From assembly GCA_002395155.1 (NCBI GenBank), contig DGWD01000031.1, positions 25,115 to 89,114 on the forward strand: a stretch of DNA of 64,000 nucleotides. Direction: 5' to 3'. The notes under the pieces are model-generated. The model was given only the letters and a program-made list of their open reading frames with translations. It was not told the origin of the DNA and made no database searches. Source of the stretch: Treponema sp. UBA4267 (GTDB lineage: Bacteria; Spirochaetota; Spirochaetia; Treponematales; Treponemataceae). Below are positions 7,362 to 15,645 of the stretch, one piece after another (position 1 is the stretch's first letter; each line of letters starts with the position of its first letter). Both the position numbers and the translations under genes were made by a program.

Positions 7362-8051
7362 TTACTCACCGTAAGTATCATATTCCTTCTTTGGATCATA
7401 AGTTCCAGAACGATATTCACCAGTAAGAGAAGGAATCTTCATCTTCATACCAGGATGAATAAGGTTTGGATCTTCAGGTTTTGGCATATTTGATTTATTT
7501 GCCTGATAAAGATTTTCCCAAAGAAGAGGATTGTTATAAACATAAGGACGACCAGAAATATTCCAGTAACAGTCTTTTGTTTCTGCCCATGGTTTAACAA
7601 TGTAGAATTCAGGAAGAGGTGTTACCTGTCTAATTCCATCTAACGCTGCAAGACATGCCTTTGCATATTCTGTTGCCTTTGGATAATCTTCACCTTCAAA
7701 AGAACTTTCTGCATTTGCAAGATTTTCTTTTGCAGATGTATATGCCATTGGGAAAGTATTTGGAGCATCAATCTTTTCGGCATAAGCAATCTGGTTCTTT
7801 GCCATTTTAATTGTATCTTCAGCAAGGCCTCTTGCCATCATCATTTCAATATAAGCTCTAGAAAGTTCAGCATTTTCTTCTGCTTTTTTTGAATATTCAA
7901 CTGCATCATCATACTGGCCAGCATCAAGGGCTATTTCGGCCTTTTTAGTATATTCATCAGCTAATTTCTGATATGTATTATTTTTGTAACTAACTGCAAA
8001 AATAGAAAGTGTAAAGATTGTTACCATTAAAACTGAAAAAATCTTTTTCAT
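7362..8051 (-). CDS. Exported LysM-domain protein with helical repeats
   Basis: Residues 1-20 form a signal peptide (MKKIFSVLMVTIFTLSIFAV). Residues 25-140 are helical with TPR-like repeats (two copies of a Y-D-A-V-E-Y-S-K-K-A pattern). The C-terminal 70 residues (from YIVKPWAETKDCYWNISGRP to MKMKIPSL) have the LysM-like pattern common in treponemal periplasmic proteins: Y-V-K-x-W, then L-W-x-x-L-Y-x-A-N, then I-H-P-G. It likely sits in the periplasm bound to peptidoglycan. It follows the acidic lipoprotein gene by 2 bases, so the two are co-expressed. The pairing recalls treponemal TmpA/TmpB, but orthology cannot be claimed. Confidence 0.75.
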   Translation of the reverse strand: MKKIFSVLMVTIFTLSIFAVSYKNNTYQKLADEYTKKAEIALDAGQYDDAVEYSKKAEENAELSRAYIEMMMARGLAEDTIKMAKNQIAYAEKIDAPNTFPMAYTSAKENLANAESSFEGEDYPKATEYAKACLAALDGIRQVTPLPEFYIVKPWAETKDCYWNISGRPYVYNNPLLWENLYQANKSNMPKPEDPNLIHPGMKMKIPSLTGEYRSGTYDPKKEYDTYGE

Positions 8052-8053
8052 AA

Positions 8054-9058
8054 TTATTCCTCCTCTCCATCTTCTGCAATTTCTTCATCAACAATTTCAT
8101 CTTCTTCGAATTCATCTTCAATTGTCTCTGAAATGTCAGCTTCTGCTTCTTCTGGATTTTCGTAGTCATCTGCTTCAAGAAGGACTGCATCTTCTTCTTC
8201 AATTCCTTCTACAGGTTCTGTAATTGGAGCTTTTTCATCAGCAACTTCGGCATATTCAGCAGACTCTGCAACACGACGTTTTGCTTCATCAATTGCAGCC
8301 TGAGCAGCAGCTCTCTTTACAGAAACTTCTTCATAAAGAGCGTTGAACTCATTCTTTGAGGTTCTATACTTTTCGAGGGCTTTTTTAGGACTCTGCATTG
8401 AATACAAAGAATCACCAGTTTTGAAATCTTCTGCCGCAGCATTATATCTTTCTTTCTGTGCAACACCTGCTTTTACAGAATCAGCAGTTTTCTTTGCTTC
8501 GTAAGCAGCAGAACGTTCTTCTTTAGCAAGTTTTTTATAAGCTATTGTAAGAACTGTATTAAAGTTTGAATAAGAATCTTTTGCTTTGTCAAAAACATCT
8601 GAATTAAGTTCCGATGATGAAGCAAAAGATTCTTCTACAAATGCAAGACTTTCTACACCCTTATCGTAATTATTCTGTGCATAAGAGGCAAATCCGTTTT
8701 CATCAATTTCATCTTTTGCGTCTTTAGCTTTTATATAATCTGTAAGAAGATTATATCTTGCAATTATTGTTTCAGCATCTTCTTCACTTACCGAACCATT
8801 CAATGATGCATATAAGTTATCAACATCTTGCAATTGTTTAGGAGCCTTTTCTTCGGCACCGGCTGCGATTGCCTCTTTTCTTGCATTTTCAATTTTTTCC
8901 TGTAAAGAAGTTATATCATCAACAGCTTCACTATCTTCAGCAACATCTTCTAAAACTGGAGCTTCTGGTTCTGTTTCTTCTGGTGCAGGTTTAGAGCCAC
9001 ATGAAATAAAAAACAAAACAGTAAAAATAGAAAGAAGGGATAAAATTACTTTCTTCAT
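8054..9058 (-). CDS. Acidic coiled-coil lipoprotein
   Basis: The signal peptide ends in FFISC, a spirochete-type lipobox with Cys20. The mature part is largely helical and rich in Ala, Glu and Lys, with an acidic tail of about 70 residues (EEAEADISETIEDEFEEDEI). The helical section suggests a rod or coiled coil in the periplasm. No catalytic motif is seen. It is the first gene of a two-gene operon with the LysM protein 2 bases downstream, which suggests an envelope-spacing or structural role (inference). Confidence 0.7.
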   Translation of the reverse strand: MKKVILSLLSIFTVLFFISCGSKPAPEETEPEAPVLEDVAEDSEAVDDITSLQEKIENARKEAIAAGAEEKAPKQLQDVDNLYASLNGSVSEEDAETIIARYNLLTDYIKAKDAKDEIDENGFASYAQNNYDKGVESLAFVEESFASSSELNSDVFDKAKDSYSNFNTVLTIAYKKLAKEERSAAYEAKKTADSVKAGVAQKERYNAAAEDFKTGDSLYSMQSPKKALEKYRTSKNEFNALYEEVSVKRAAAQAAIDEAKRRVAESAEYAEVADEKAPITEPVEGIEEEDAVLLEADDYENPEEAEADISETIEDEFEEDEIVDEEIAEDGEEE

Positions 9059-9166
9059 AATTACCTCACATTTTGATTAATTACATAATTTTACTACAAA
9101 AAAATAAAACTCTCAACGATAATATAGTAAAGTATTTATTTATAACTAACAAGGATGGAGGCTTTT

Positions 9167-9394
9167 ATGGCAGATGATTTTTCATTTAATATTACAAAAA
9201 ATTTAGGAACCCTTGCAGAAGGCAAAGGCGGATGGAATTTGGAATTAAATTTAGTTTCCTGGGGCGGTCGACCAGAAAAGTATGATATAAGAAGCTGGTC
9301 CCCAGATCACCAGAAAATGGGAAAAGGTTCTACATTCACAAAGGAAGAACTAATAGCATTAAAAAATCTTTTAAATACTATTGATCTAAACTAG
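9167..9394 (+). CDS. YdbC-like PC4-fold nucleic-acid-binding protein
   Basis: The 75-residue product MADDFSFNITKNLGTLAEGK continues with GWNLELNLVSWGGRPEKYDI and RSWSPDHQKMGKG. This is the conserved core of the YdbC/PC4 family, in which a Lactococcus member binds single-stranded DNA. The start at 9167 is chosen over 9155 because GGAGG lies between the two ATGs with correct spacing. It overlaps the 3' end of holA (convergent) by 17 bases. Confidence 0.82.
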   Translation: MADDFSFNITKNLGTLAEGKGGWNLELNLVSWGGRPEKYDIRSWSPDHQKMGKGSTFTKEELIALKNLLNTIDLN

Positions 9395-10358
9395 AAATCT
9401 GAGCCCCATTTTTGAGAATTATCTCGTAAAGCATTTTTTGCAACATCAAATCCTGCATAAGATTTCCGTCTGAACGTATTGCCATATCAGTTGACGCTAA
9501 TATTGCAAGAATTGCAGTTGCCTGTCCCATTGTCCATACTCTGGCAACATTTCTGTACTGTTTTTTCTGTAAACTTCCAGGAAATGCAGATTCTCCTTCT
9601 TTGTGCCATAAAATTAATTTTCTAAAACAAGCAGACAGTCCAGAAACAATCATTACAGGAGAATTATCTCCAGATAACCTGATTTTCTGTAGAATTATCA
9701 GTGATTTTTCCAGTCTAACCTGAGCTGAATCAGAAGGATTGGACATTGCATTAAAAAGTGTAAAAACATTTTCTTCGCGATTATGAGTAAGAACCGAATC
9801 AACATCATCTTCTGTAATTTCATGCTCTTTTGGAAAACAAACAAAAAACCTTGAACACTCGTTCTGAAGAGCCTGTTTATTATTTTCTATCATTTCTAAA
9901 ATTAATTGTGCTGCTGACTGCTGAATTCGATAGCCATTTTTAGAAAAATAATTCATTACCCAAGGAAGTTTGTCACTATCATACATTTCCCAGCATTTTT
10001 TTTGATTTGCAGAAGGAACTAATTTTTCAAGTTTTGCATCTACTTTTATTTCATCAGAAATGAGGATTAAAACAGCGGAAGACTGAGCATCCTTAAGCCA
10101 GTCTGAAATCATCTGAATATCTTCTTTCTTTTTAATTAATTCTGCATTTTTACAGACAATCAAAACTCCATCAGAAAAAAGTGTTCCACTTTGCAGAATT
10201 GTTAAAACTTGACTCAAAGGAGTTTCATTTAAATAAAAAAGATGTTCATCAATCTGACCAAACTGTTTTTTGTGAGAAGCTTTTACTTTTTCTACTGCAT
10301 CATTACGGTCTCCAAACTCTGGACCTGTAAATAAATAGATGGGACTTATATTTGCCAT
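9378..10358 (-). CDS. holA: DNA polymerase III subunit delta
   Basis: HolA is the clamp-loader subunit that opens the beta sliding clamp. The 326-residue product has the expected domain I start PIYLFTGPEFGDRNDAVEKV, the SDWLKDAQSSAVLILISDE segment and the helical C-terminal collar. It starts 4 bases after the lexA stop and is the last gene of the hprK-ptsH-lexA-holA string. Sequence identity in this family is low, but layout and length fit. Confidence 0.85.
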   Translation of the reverse strand: MANISPIYLFTGPEFGDRNDAVEKVKASHKKQFGQIDEHLFYLNETPLSQVLTILQSGTLFSDGVLIVCKNAELIKKKEDIQMISDWLKDAQSSAVLILISDEIKVDAKLEKLVPSANQKKCWEMYDSDKLPWVMNYFSKNGYRIQQSAAQLILEMIENNKQALQNECSRFFVCFPKEHEITEDDVDSVLTHNREENVFTLFNAMSNPSDSAQVRLEKSLIILQKIRLSGDNSPVMIVSGLSACFRKLILWHKEGESAFPGSLQKKQYRNVARVWTMGQATAILAILASTDMAIRSDGNLMQDLMLQKMLYEIILKNGAQISSLDQ

Positions 10359-10362
10359 TGGA

Positions 10363-10974
10363 CTAGTATGTTCTCACAATATTAGAAAGGATTCCAACAA
10401 CTCTTACATCAGTGCAGTAGATGGCCTGGAAATCAGGATTTTCTGGCTGCAATCTTACTCTTTCCGCTTCTTTGTAATAACGTTTAAGAGTAATTGCATC
10501 ATCAATCACAGCTACAATAATTTGACCATCAACAGCCGTAGAAGCCTGTTCCACTATAGCCAAATCACCATCAAGAATACCTGCATTTACCATACTTTGG
10601 CCCCGTACCCTAAGTGCAAAGTAGCTTTTTCCAGGTCTAACAAATGGTTCTGTAAGGTTTACATAGCCATCAAGATTTTCTTCCGAAAGAAGAGGTTTGC
10701 CTGCAGCAACAGTTCCCAGCACAGGAACTTTACCAACAAAAAGTTCTGGTTCCTTATCACGAATATCGGAAAGAACTTTTATTGAGCGAGCACGTTTTTG
10801 ACTTTGAGAAAGATATCCTTTTTTTTGTAAGGCGGAAATATGATCCTGAACAGCACGTAGGGTAATACTAAAATGATCACTTATATCTCTTATGGTTGGT
10901 GGATATGAGTTTTCTTCAGTAAATTCTGAAATGAATGTAAGAACTTGTTTTTGTCTGTCTGTAATTCCCTTCAT
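10363..10974 (-). CDS. lexA: LexA repressor
   Basis: LexA represses SOS genes and self-cleaves when RecA filaments form. Residues 1-65 are the winged helix (ITDRQKQVLTFISEF, then YPPTIRDIS). The cleavage site is Ala91-Gly92, the nucleophile is Ser127 (GQSMVNAGILDGD) and the general base is Lys164 (AITLKRYY). GGGGGAGG lies directly ahead of the start at 10974; a TTG five codons upstream would consume that site. Length is 203 residues. It is in a run with ptsH upstream and holA downstream. No SOS box of the E. coli or Bacillus type is evident near it. Confidence 0.95.
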   Translation of the reverse strand: MKGITDRQKQVLTFISEFTEENSYPPTIRDISDHFSITLRAVQDHISALQKKGYLSQSQKRARSIKVLSDIRDKEPELFVGKVPVLGTVAAGKPLLSEENLDGYVNLTEPFVRPGKSYFALRVRGQSMVNAGILDGDLAIVEQASTAVDGQIIVAVIDDAITLKRYYKEAERVRLQPENPDFQAIYCTDVRVVGILSNIVRTY

Positions 10975-11011
10975 CCTGGCCTCCCCCAAAGTCTAATCTT
11001 TATATTTTTAA

Positions 11012-11278
11012 TTAGTCTTCTTCAAATTTACTGTTGAACAATTCTTCGATAACTGAAGCAGCTTCAGATTCATCAGAACCTTCAACTTTTAATGTAAGCT
11101 GAGTATTATAACCTGCTCCCATAGCAATTACACCCATAATTGATTTTGCATTTACAGTTGCATCATCGCGGGTAAGAGTAATTTCACTTTCAAACTTGTT
11201 TGAAGTCTGTGCGATAATTGCTGCCGGGCGAGCATGAATACCAGCTCTGTTTTGTACAGTTAAGATTTTCTCAATCAT
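11012..11278 (-). CDS. ptsH: Phosphocarrier protein HPr
   Basis: HPr is phosphorylated at His15 by enzyme I and at Ser46 by HPr kinase. Both sites are visible: AGIHARPAA (His15) and NAKSIMGV (Ser46). Length of 88 residues is standard. It follows the HPr kinase gene on the same strand, with one twin-hairpin repeat between them, and is followed by lexA. No enzyme I gene and no PTS permease are present in the window, so the pair may act mainly as a regulatory switch here (inference). Confidence 0.95.
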   Translation of the reverse strand: MIEKILTVQNRAGIHARPAAIIAQTSNKFESEITLTRDDATVNAKSIMGVIAMGAGYNTQLTLKVEGSDESEAASVIEELFNSKFEED

Positions 11279-11320
11279 TTTCTTTTTCCTTGGCTCTATT
11301 GCCTGAATTAATTATATATT

Positions 11321-11397
11321 AATACGTCGAGTCAAGGCACGCTCACGCTTAAAGCCTTGACTTCGCCGTTTTGAGGGTTTTGTAATAAACCCTCAAT
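11321..11397 (+). repeat. Twin-hairpin dispersed repeat, copy 2 of 3
   Basis: Base-for-base the same 77-bp unit as 2787-2863. Here it lies between hprK and ptsH, both transcribed on the opposite strand. Its last bases overlap the end of hprK and provide the TGA stop codon (11395-11393). The element is therefore transcribed within this operon and could form RNA hairpins between the two genes. Confidence 0.9.
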
Positions 11398-12382
11398 AAG
11401 AATCGTCATTTCCATTGTAAGAAGAAACTGCATCTCCAGTTTCAATCCACTTCAAGACATTCTGGTTAAATTCCTTAGCAGAATTGTATCCCATATTTTT
11501 AAGTCGCTCATTCATAGCGGCAGCTTCAATGATAATTGGAAGGTTTCGTCCAGGTCTTACAGGAATTTCAATTACAGGAACCTTTACTCCAAGCAATTCC
11601 ATATATTTCTGTTCTGTACCCAAACGGTCATAAGCCTTTCCAGAATCCCAATCTTCCAGCTGAACAATCAACTGAACTTCCTTCTGGTCACGAATGGCAC
11701 CTACACCATAAAGCTGAGAAATATTAATAATTCCCAATCCACGAATTTCCATATGGTGGCTAATCATTGTATTTGCACCGCGACCAAGCAGAGTATTACC
11801 ATTTACACAACGAACTTCAATAATATCATCAGCTACAAGTCGGTGTCCACGCTCTACAAGTTCAAGAGCAGTTTCACTTTTTCCTACACCAGAGTGACCG
11901 TTCAAAAGAATACCAATACCGTAAACTTCTACCAATACACCATGCAAAGTCTGATGAGGAGCAAATTGATTTGAGAAAACGCGGATAATTCGTTTTGAAA
12001 ACTCATTCGAAGTTAAATCGGTTTGCAACAAAGGACAACAATTTTCCTCTGCTATCTGACGAAACTCTTCTGTTGGTTCCAGATTATAAGTAAAAACACA
12101 ACAAGGCATTTCCTGCTGAAAAAAAGTTCTTAAAGAATCAGATTTTTTTTCCTTGTGAAGTTTTTGTAGATATGCGTTTTCCCCACGTCCTAAAAGTTGA
12201 ACGCGATTACTGGAGAAGACTTCGTAAAAGCCTGAAAGAGCAAGTCCAGGACGGTTGATTTCAGGAACTGTAATTGCACGAGGCAGACCTCGACGACCTG
12301 CAATACACTTAAGATTAAGTGCATCATGACCTGATAATTCAAGATCGAGTAAGTCCAATACAGTGAATTTTTTCTCCGCCAT
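11393..12382 (-). CDS. hprK: HPr kinase/phosphorylase
   Basis: HprK phosphorylates and dephosphorylates HPr at Ser46 in response to metabolites. Domain order is as expected: N-terminal Mur-like domain (residues 5-130), then HGVLVEVYGIGIL and P-loop GHSGVGKS at 162-169, followed by GHRLVADDIIEV and the EIRGLGIINI signature. It is 329 residues, slightly longer than the usual 305-320. The last codons and the stop fall at the edge of the inserted 77-bp repeat, so the present C-terminus (ending DDSY) may not be the ancestral one. Confidence 0.95.
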   Translation of the reverse strand: MAEKKFTVLDLLDLELSGHDALNLKCIAGRRGLPRAITVPEINRPGLALSGFYEVFSSNRVQLLGRGENAYLQKLHKEKKSDSLRTFFQQEMPCCVFTYNLEPTEEFRQIAEENCCPLLQTDLTSNEFSKRIIRVFSNQFAPHQTLHGVLVEVYGIGILLNGHSGVGKSETALELVERGHRLVADDIIEVRCVNGNTLLGRGANTMISHHMEIRGLGIINISQLYGVGAIRDQKEVQLIVQLEDWDSGKAYDRLGTEQKYMELLGVKVPVIEIPVRPGRNLPIIIEAAAMNERLKNMGYNSAKEFNQNVLKWIETGDAVSSYNGNDDSY

Positions 12383-12546
12383 ACCAAAATACTATACACA
12401 TCGGGGGACATTTTTTCAATAGAATTTGTTTTTTCCAATATTCCGTGTTATATTTTAATAGATGAGTAATTCATCAGCTTGCGTATGCAGGCTTTACTCT
12501 AATTAATAGCCGAAGTAAAGCAAATTTACTTCTCAAGGAGACAATT

Positions 12547-12834
12547 ATGACACCATCAATTACTGCAGTAGGCTTCACACTTAACCAGGAAAAATCTGAC
12601 TTAGTAAATTCTAAACTTAAAAGAATTGCTTATGCTGATGATTTAATTGTTGATTTGTTGATTAAGATTAAGCTGGATAATGGTTTCGTATTTGATATCA
12701 CAGTAAACTTCAAATGGGGAACTCAGGCTCATGTATCTGACAAAGATCAGGACTTCGCAGCTGCCTTGAACAAAACTATGGATGTTCTTGACAACAAGAT
12801 TAAGAAGGAAAAGGATAAGGTTCAGGGACGTTAA
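12547..12834 (+). CDS. hpf: Ribosome hibernation factor (HPF/RaiA family, short form)
   Basis: The 95-residue product has the beta-alpha-beta-beta-beta-alpha pattern of HPF/RaiA: a C-terminal helix (FAAALNKTMDVLDNKIKKEK) and a central strand pair. Such proteins bind the decoding centre of idle 30S subunits and promote inactive ribosome dimers. CAAGGAG precedes the ATG. It converges on rpoN 12 bases away; hpf next to rpoN is a widespread pairing, which supports the call despite weak sequence conservation. Confidence 0.8.
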   Translation: MTPSITAVGFTLNQEKSDLVNSKLKRIAYADDLIVDLLIKIKLDNGFVFDITVNFKWGTQAHVSDKDQDFAAALNKTMDVLDNKIKKEKDKVQGR

Positions 12835-12846
12835 TCCCACTACCTT

Positions 12847-14268
12847 CTATCTAATATAGGAGTTTTGAATGCCAGACTGACTGCGGTATTTTGCTACAGT
12901 TCGTCTGGCTATTTTTATGCCCTGAGCATTTAACAAGAGAGTCAATTTTGAATCAGACAAATTTTCTCCCTTGTGCTCATCAATTATTTCTTGAATTTTA
13001 ATTTTAATTGTATCTGACGAAACCTTTTCCTTTCCATCATCACTCTTAACTCCAGAAGGAAAAAAATAAGAAGCTGGAAAAAGCCCCCATTCCGTTTGAA
13101 AATACTTACTTCCTTTTTTAGCTGACATTCTTGAAACTGTAGATTCGTGAATTCCCAATGAATTAGCAATAGTTTTACGGGTTAATACAGACAAATGCCC
13201 CTTTCCATTCAAAAAGAAATCCTTCTGAAATTCCACAATTGCACACCCTTGTAGCACAATTGTAGATTCCCTAAATGCCAAATTATCTATAAGCTCCTGA
13301 GCCCTGATTGTATTTTGTTTATCAAATGAAAAATCCTTGGCAATCCTAATTTCTGGCAAAACTCCCGATGCATACTTAATCTGAAAATGATAATTCCTGT
13401 CACCGGCAACAAGGCCTTTTTCATAATCACTATGCAAAATTGGACCAACAATTTTTTCTATACGCAAAACAATATCAGGACTTTCAAAATTAGAATTAGT
13501 ATCTTTTGTAAAACCCTGAGCAGGATGAATATTCAGGCGGAGGATAAAGTTTATGGCATCTTCTGTATCATATTCATCAAAACTTAGATCGTCCAAGGCA
13601 AGCTTACCTGCGAAAGTCTTAGCATGCCATTCCTTCTGAAAATCCTGCAATTTCTTATAAACCTTAAAAGGATCTGGAGGATTAAGCAAATCTATATGTC
13701 CATCTAAAATAAAAAGTGCAAGTTTAGGGCAATTTCCATCAAGTTTTGCCTGAACATAAAGACTTTCTTCCGGAGTCTTACAACAAGTTCCAACAGGATC
13801 CATAGCCTGAATTCTTGCAATACAAGACTCAAGCATAGCCTTATTTTGAGCAGGCCTTTTTTTATCCAAGAGAGTTTCAGGAGCCAGCATAGAACCATAA
13901 AAACCGTTTTCATCCAAATTATAGATAAGTTTTTTTGAAAGTTCTGCTTCATCCTTTGAAATATTCATTGAATTCAACTGATGCATAAGATGACTTTGAA
14001 GAGTCTCGTTTGTATCTTCACTTGCTTCCAGGCTTCTTTGGTAGGCATCAGAATCTTTTGATAGACCTGCAACTCTAAAATCTTCACGGCTGGACTTCTT
14101 TTTTACAATTTCCAGAGCAGGATTTTCAGAAATTTCTTTATAAACATAAGCTTTCAAGTCCTCCGTGCTCATAGAAAGCATATTTAGGGCCTGAATCTGT
14201 AAATGAGAAAGTTTTTGTTCTTGTTTCTGTGATTGTCGTTGAGATTGAGACTGATTTAATTTTGCCAC
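12847..14268 (-). CDS. rpoN: RNA polymerase sigma-54 factor
   Basis: RpoN directs polymerase to -24/-12 promoters and needs AAA+ activators. The N-terminal glutamine-rich region I is present (KLSHLQIQALNMLSMSTEDL), then the core-binding domain, an HTH (SLGIHESTVSRM) and the diagnostic RpoN box ARRTVAKYR near the C-terminus. The GTG at 14268 is taken as start: an upstream ATG at 14313 lies before the extended -10 element at 14299-14291 and so would not be transcribed from it. AGAGAA precedes the GTG. Length is then 473 residues. Confidence 0.93.
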   Translation of the reverse strand: MAKLNQSQSQRQSQKQEQKLSHLQIQALNMLSMSTEDLKAYVYKEISENPALEIVKKKSSREDFRVAGLSKDSDAYQRSLEASEDTNETLQSHLMHQLNSMNISKDEAELSKKLIYNLDENGFYGSMLAPETLLDKKRPAQNKAMLESCIARIQAMDPVGTCCKTPEESLYVQAKLDGNCPKLALFILDGHIDLLNPPDPFKVYKKLQDFQKEWHAKTFAGKLALDDLSFDEYDTEDAINFILRLNIHPAQGFTKDTNSNFESPDIVLRIEKIVGPILHSDYEKGLVAGDRNYHFQIKYASGVLPEIRIAKDFSFDKQNTIRAQELIDNLAFRESTIVLQGCAIVEFQKDFFLNGKGHLSVLTRKTIANSLGIHESTVSRMSAKKGSKYFQTEWGLFPASYFFPSGVKSDDGKEKVSSDTIKIKIQEIIDEHKGENLSDSKLTLLLNAQGIKIARRTVAKYRSQSGIQNSYIR

Positions 14269-14290
14269 GGAATTTTCTCTATCATTTAAA

Positions 14291-14299
14291 ATTATAGCA
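14291..14299 (-). promoter_or_regulatory. Extended -10 promoter of rpoN
   Basis: The minus strand carries TGCTATAAT, a perfect extended -10 element. The expected start is near 14284, giving a leader of about 16 bases with AGAGAA before the GTG start. No good -35 box is seen. It lies back to back with the promoter of the DUF1015 gene. Confidence 0.6.
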
Positions 14300-14317
14300 T
14301 AAATCCAATTCAAACTG

Positions 14318-14323
14318 TATACT
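14318..14323 (+). promoter_or_regulatory. -10 box abutting the DUF1015 start
   Basis: TATACT ends seven bases before the ATG at 14331 and no ribosome-binding sequence intervenes, so the transcript is predicted to begin at or within a base of the start codon. Confidence 0.45.
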
Positions 14324-14330
14324 CAGCAAT

Positions 14331-15641
14331 ATGAAAAAGCTTGAAGATTTAGGACTTAGAATCCCAGAGATTCTCCTTCCAAAAAACATTGATTTATCGA
14401 CATGGTCTGTAATTGCCTGTGATCAGTACACTCAGGACAAGGACTATTGGAAAAATGTAGAAGAAAAAGCTGGAAATAAGCCTTCTACCCTCAATTTGAT
14501 TTTACCAGAAGTATATTTGGGTTCTCCAGACAAGGCAGACAGAATTAAAAAAATCCGTCAGAGCATGAAGGAATACCTGGATACTGGCGTTTTTGCAGAT
14601 GCAAAGAAATGCTTTATATACCTTGAAAGAAAAACTGCTTTTGGCAGAACAAGAAAGGGCCTTGTTGCTCAGATTGATTTGGAAACCTATGAATGGAAAC
14701 CTTTTAGTAAGGCAAATATTCGTGCAACCGAAGCTACAATTGTAGAACGCATTCCTCCTAGAATGGAAATTCGTAAGGGAGCTCCACTTGAACTTCCTCA
14801 CATCATGCTTTTAGTAAATGATAAAGACGACCTTTTAGTTGGTGCTAATAAACCTACAGACGGCCGTGCCCCAATTTACGATGGTGACCTTATGGCCAAT
14901 GGGGGACACATCACTGGGTGGGCACTGGAAAGTAAAGCTGATATTGAAGGTGTTGAGAAAGCTTTGAATCTTATTGCAGAAAAAAATGCCTCTCCAGATG
15001 GTTCAACCTTCCTTTTTGCAGTTGGTGATGGAAACCATTCTTTGGCAACCGCAAAGGCTGTTTGGGATGAATATAAAAAAGAACATCCTGAAGATAAAGA
15101 TTCTCCAGTTCGCTATGCCTTGATTGAAATTGTAAATATTTACGATACAGGACTAACTTTTGAACCAATCCATCGTGTAATTTTTAATATTGATAATGAA
15201 GCTTTAATTAAAAATCTGGCCGAAAAACTTAACGGAAATATAAAAACCTTAGATGATGCAGATAAAGTTATTAAGACTGTAAAAGATTCCTGGGCAAATT
15301 TTGGATTCTTCTACCTGGATTCAGAAGGTAAACAAAAGAATGTTTTACTGGAAACTAAAATAAAGGAATTGGCAGTTGCAAGACTCCAGCCAGAAATCGA
15401 TGCTTTCTTAAAAGAGCTTCCAGATCAATCAAAAGCTGAAATTGACTATATTCATGGAACAGATGAAGTTTTGAAACTTGGCTCAAAAGAAAATAGCCTT
15501 GGAATTCTTCTTCCACCAATTGCAAAAGATTCTTTCTTTGAAACAATTAATGGCCGTGGTCCATTACCAAGAAAGAGTTTTAGCATGGGAGAAGCTGATG
15601 AAAAACGTTTCTACCTTGAATGTAGACGACTTTTCAGCTAA
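14331..15641 (+). CDS. DUF1015 family protein
   Basis: The 436-residue product belongs to the DUF1015 family (COG4198). Diagnostic parts are the N-terminal SVIACDQYTQDKDYW, the central RATEATIVERIPPR segment and the GDGNHSLATAK motif at about 232-242, equivalent to the DGHHR motif of other members. The family is widespread and cytoplasmic, and its exact reaction is not settled from sequence. It is divergent from rpoN and converges on the methyltransferase with 4 bases between stops. It lacks a ribosome-binding site and has a -10 box seven bases before the ATG. Confidence 0.85.
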   Translation: MKKLEDLGLRIPEILLPKNIDLSTWSVIACDQYTQDKDYWKNVEEKAGNKPSTLNLILPEVYLGSPDKADRIKKIRQSMKEYLDTGVFADAKKCFIYLERKTAFGRTRKGLVAQIDLETYEWKPFSKANIRATEATIVERIPPRMEIRKGAPLELPHIMLLVNDKDDLLVGANKPTDGRAPIYDGDLMANGGHITGWALESKADIEGVEKALNLIAEKNASPDGSTFLFAVGDGNHSLATAKAVWDEYKKEHPEDKDSPVRYALIEIVNIYDTGLTFEPIHRVIFNIDNEALIKNLAEKLNGNIKTLDDADKVIKTVKDSWANFGFFYLDSEGKQKNVLLETKIKELAVARLQPEIDAFLKELPDQSKAEIDYIHGTDEVLKLGSKENSLGILLPPIAKDSFFETINGRGPLPRKSFSMGEADEKRFYLECRRLFS

Positions 15642-15645
15642 TACC

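Noticed and set aside
10339..10785. Plus-strand ORF inside lexA
   Set aside because: It lies antisense within a clear LexA frame and has no family match.
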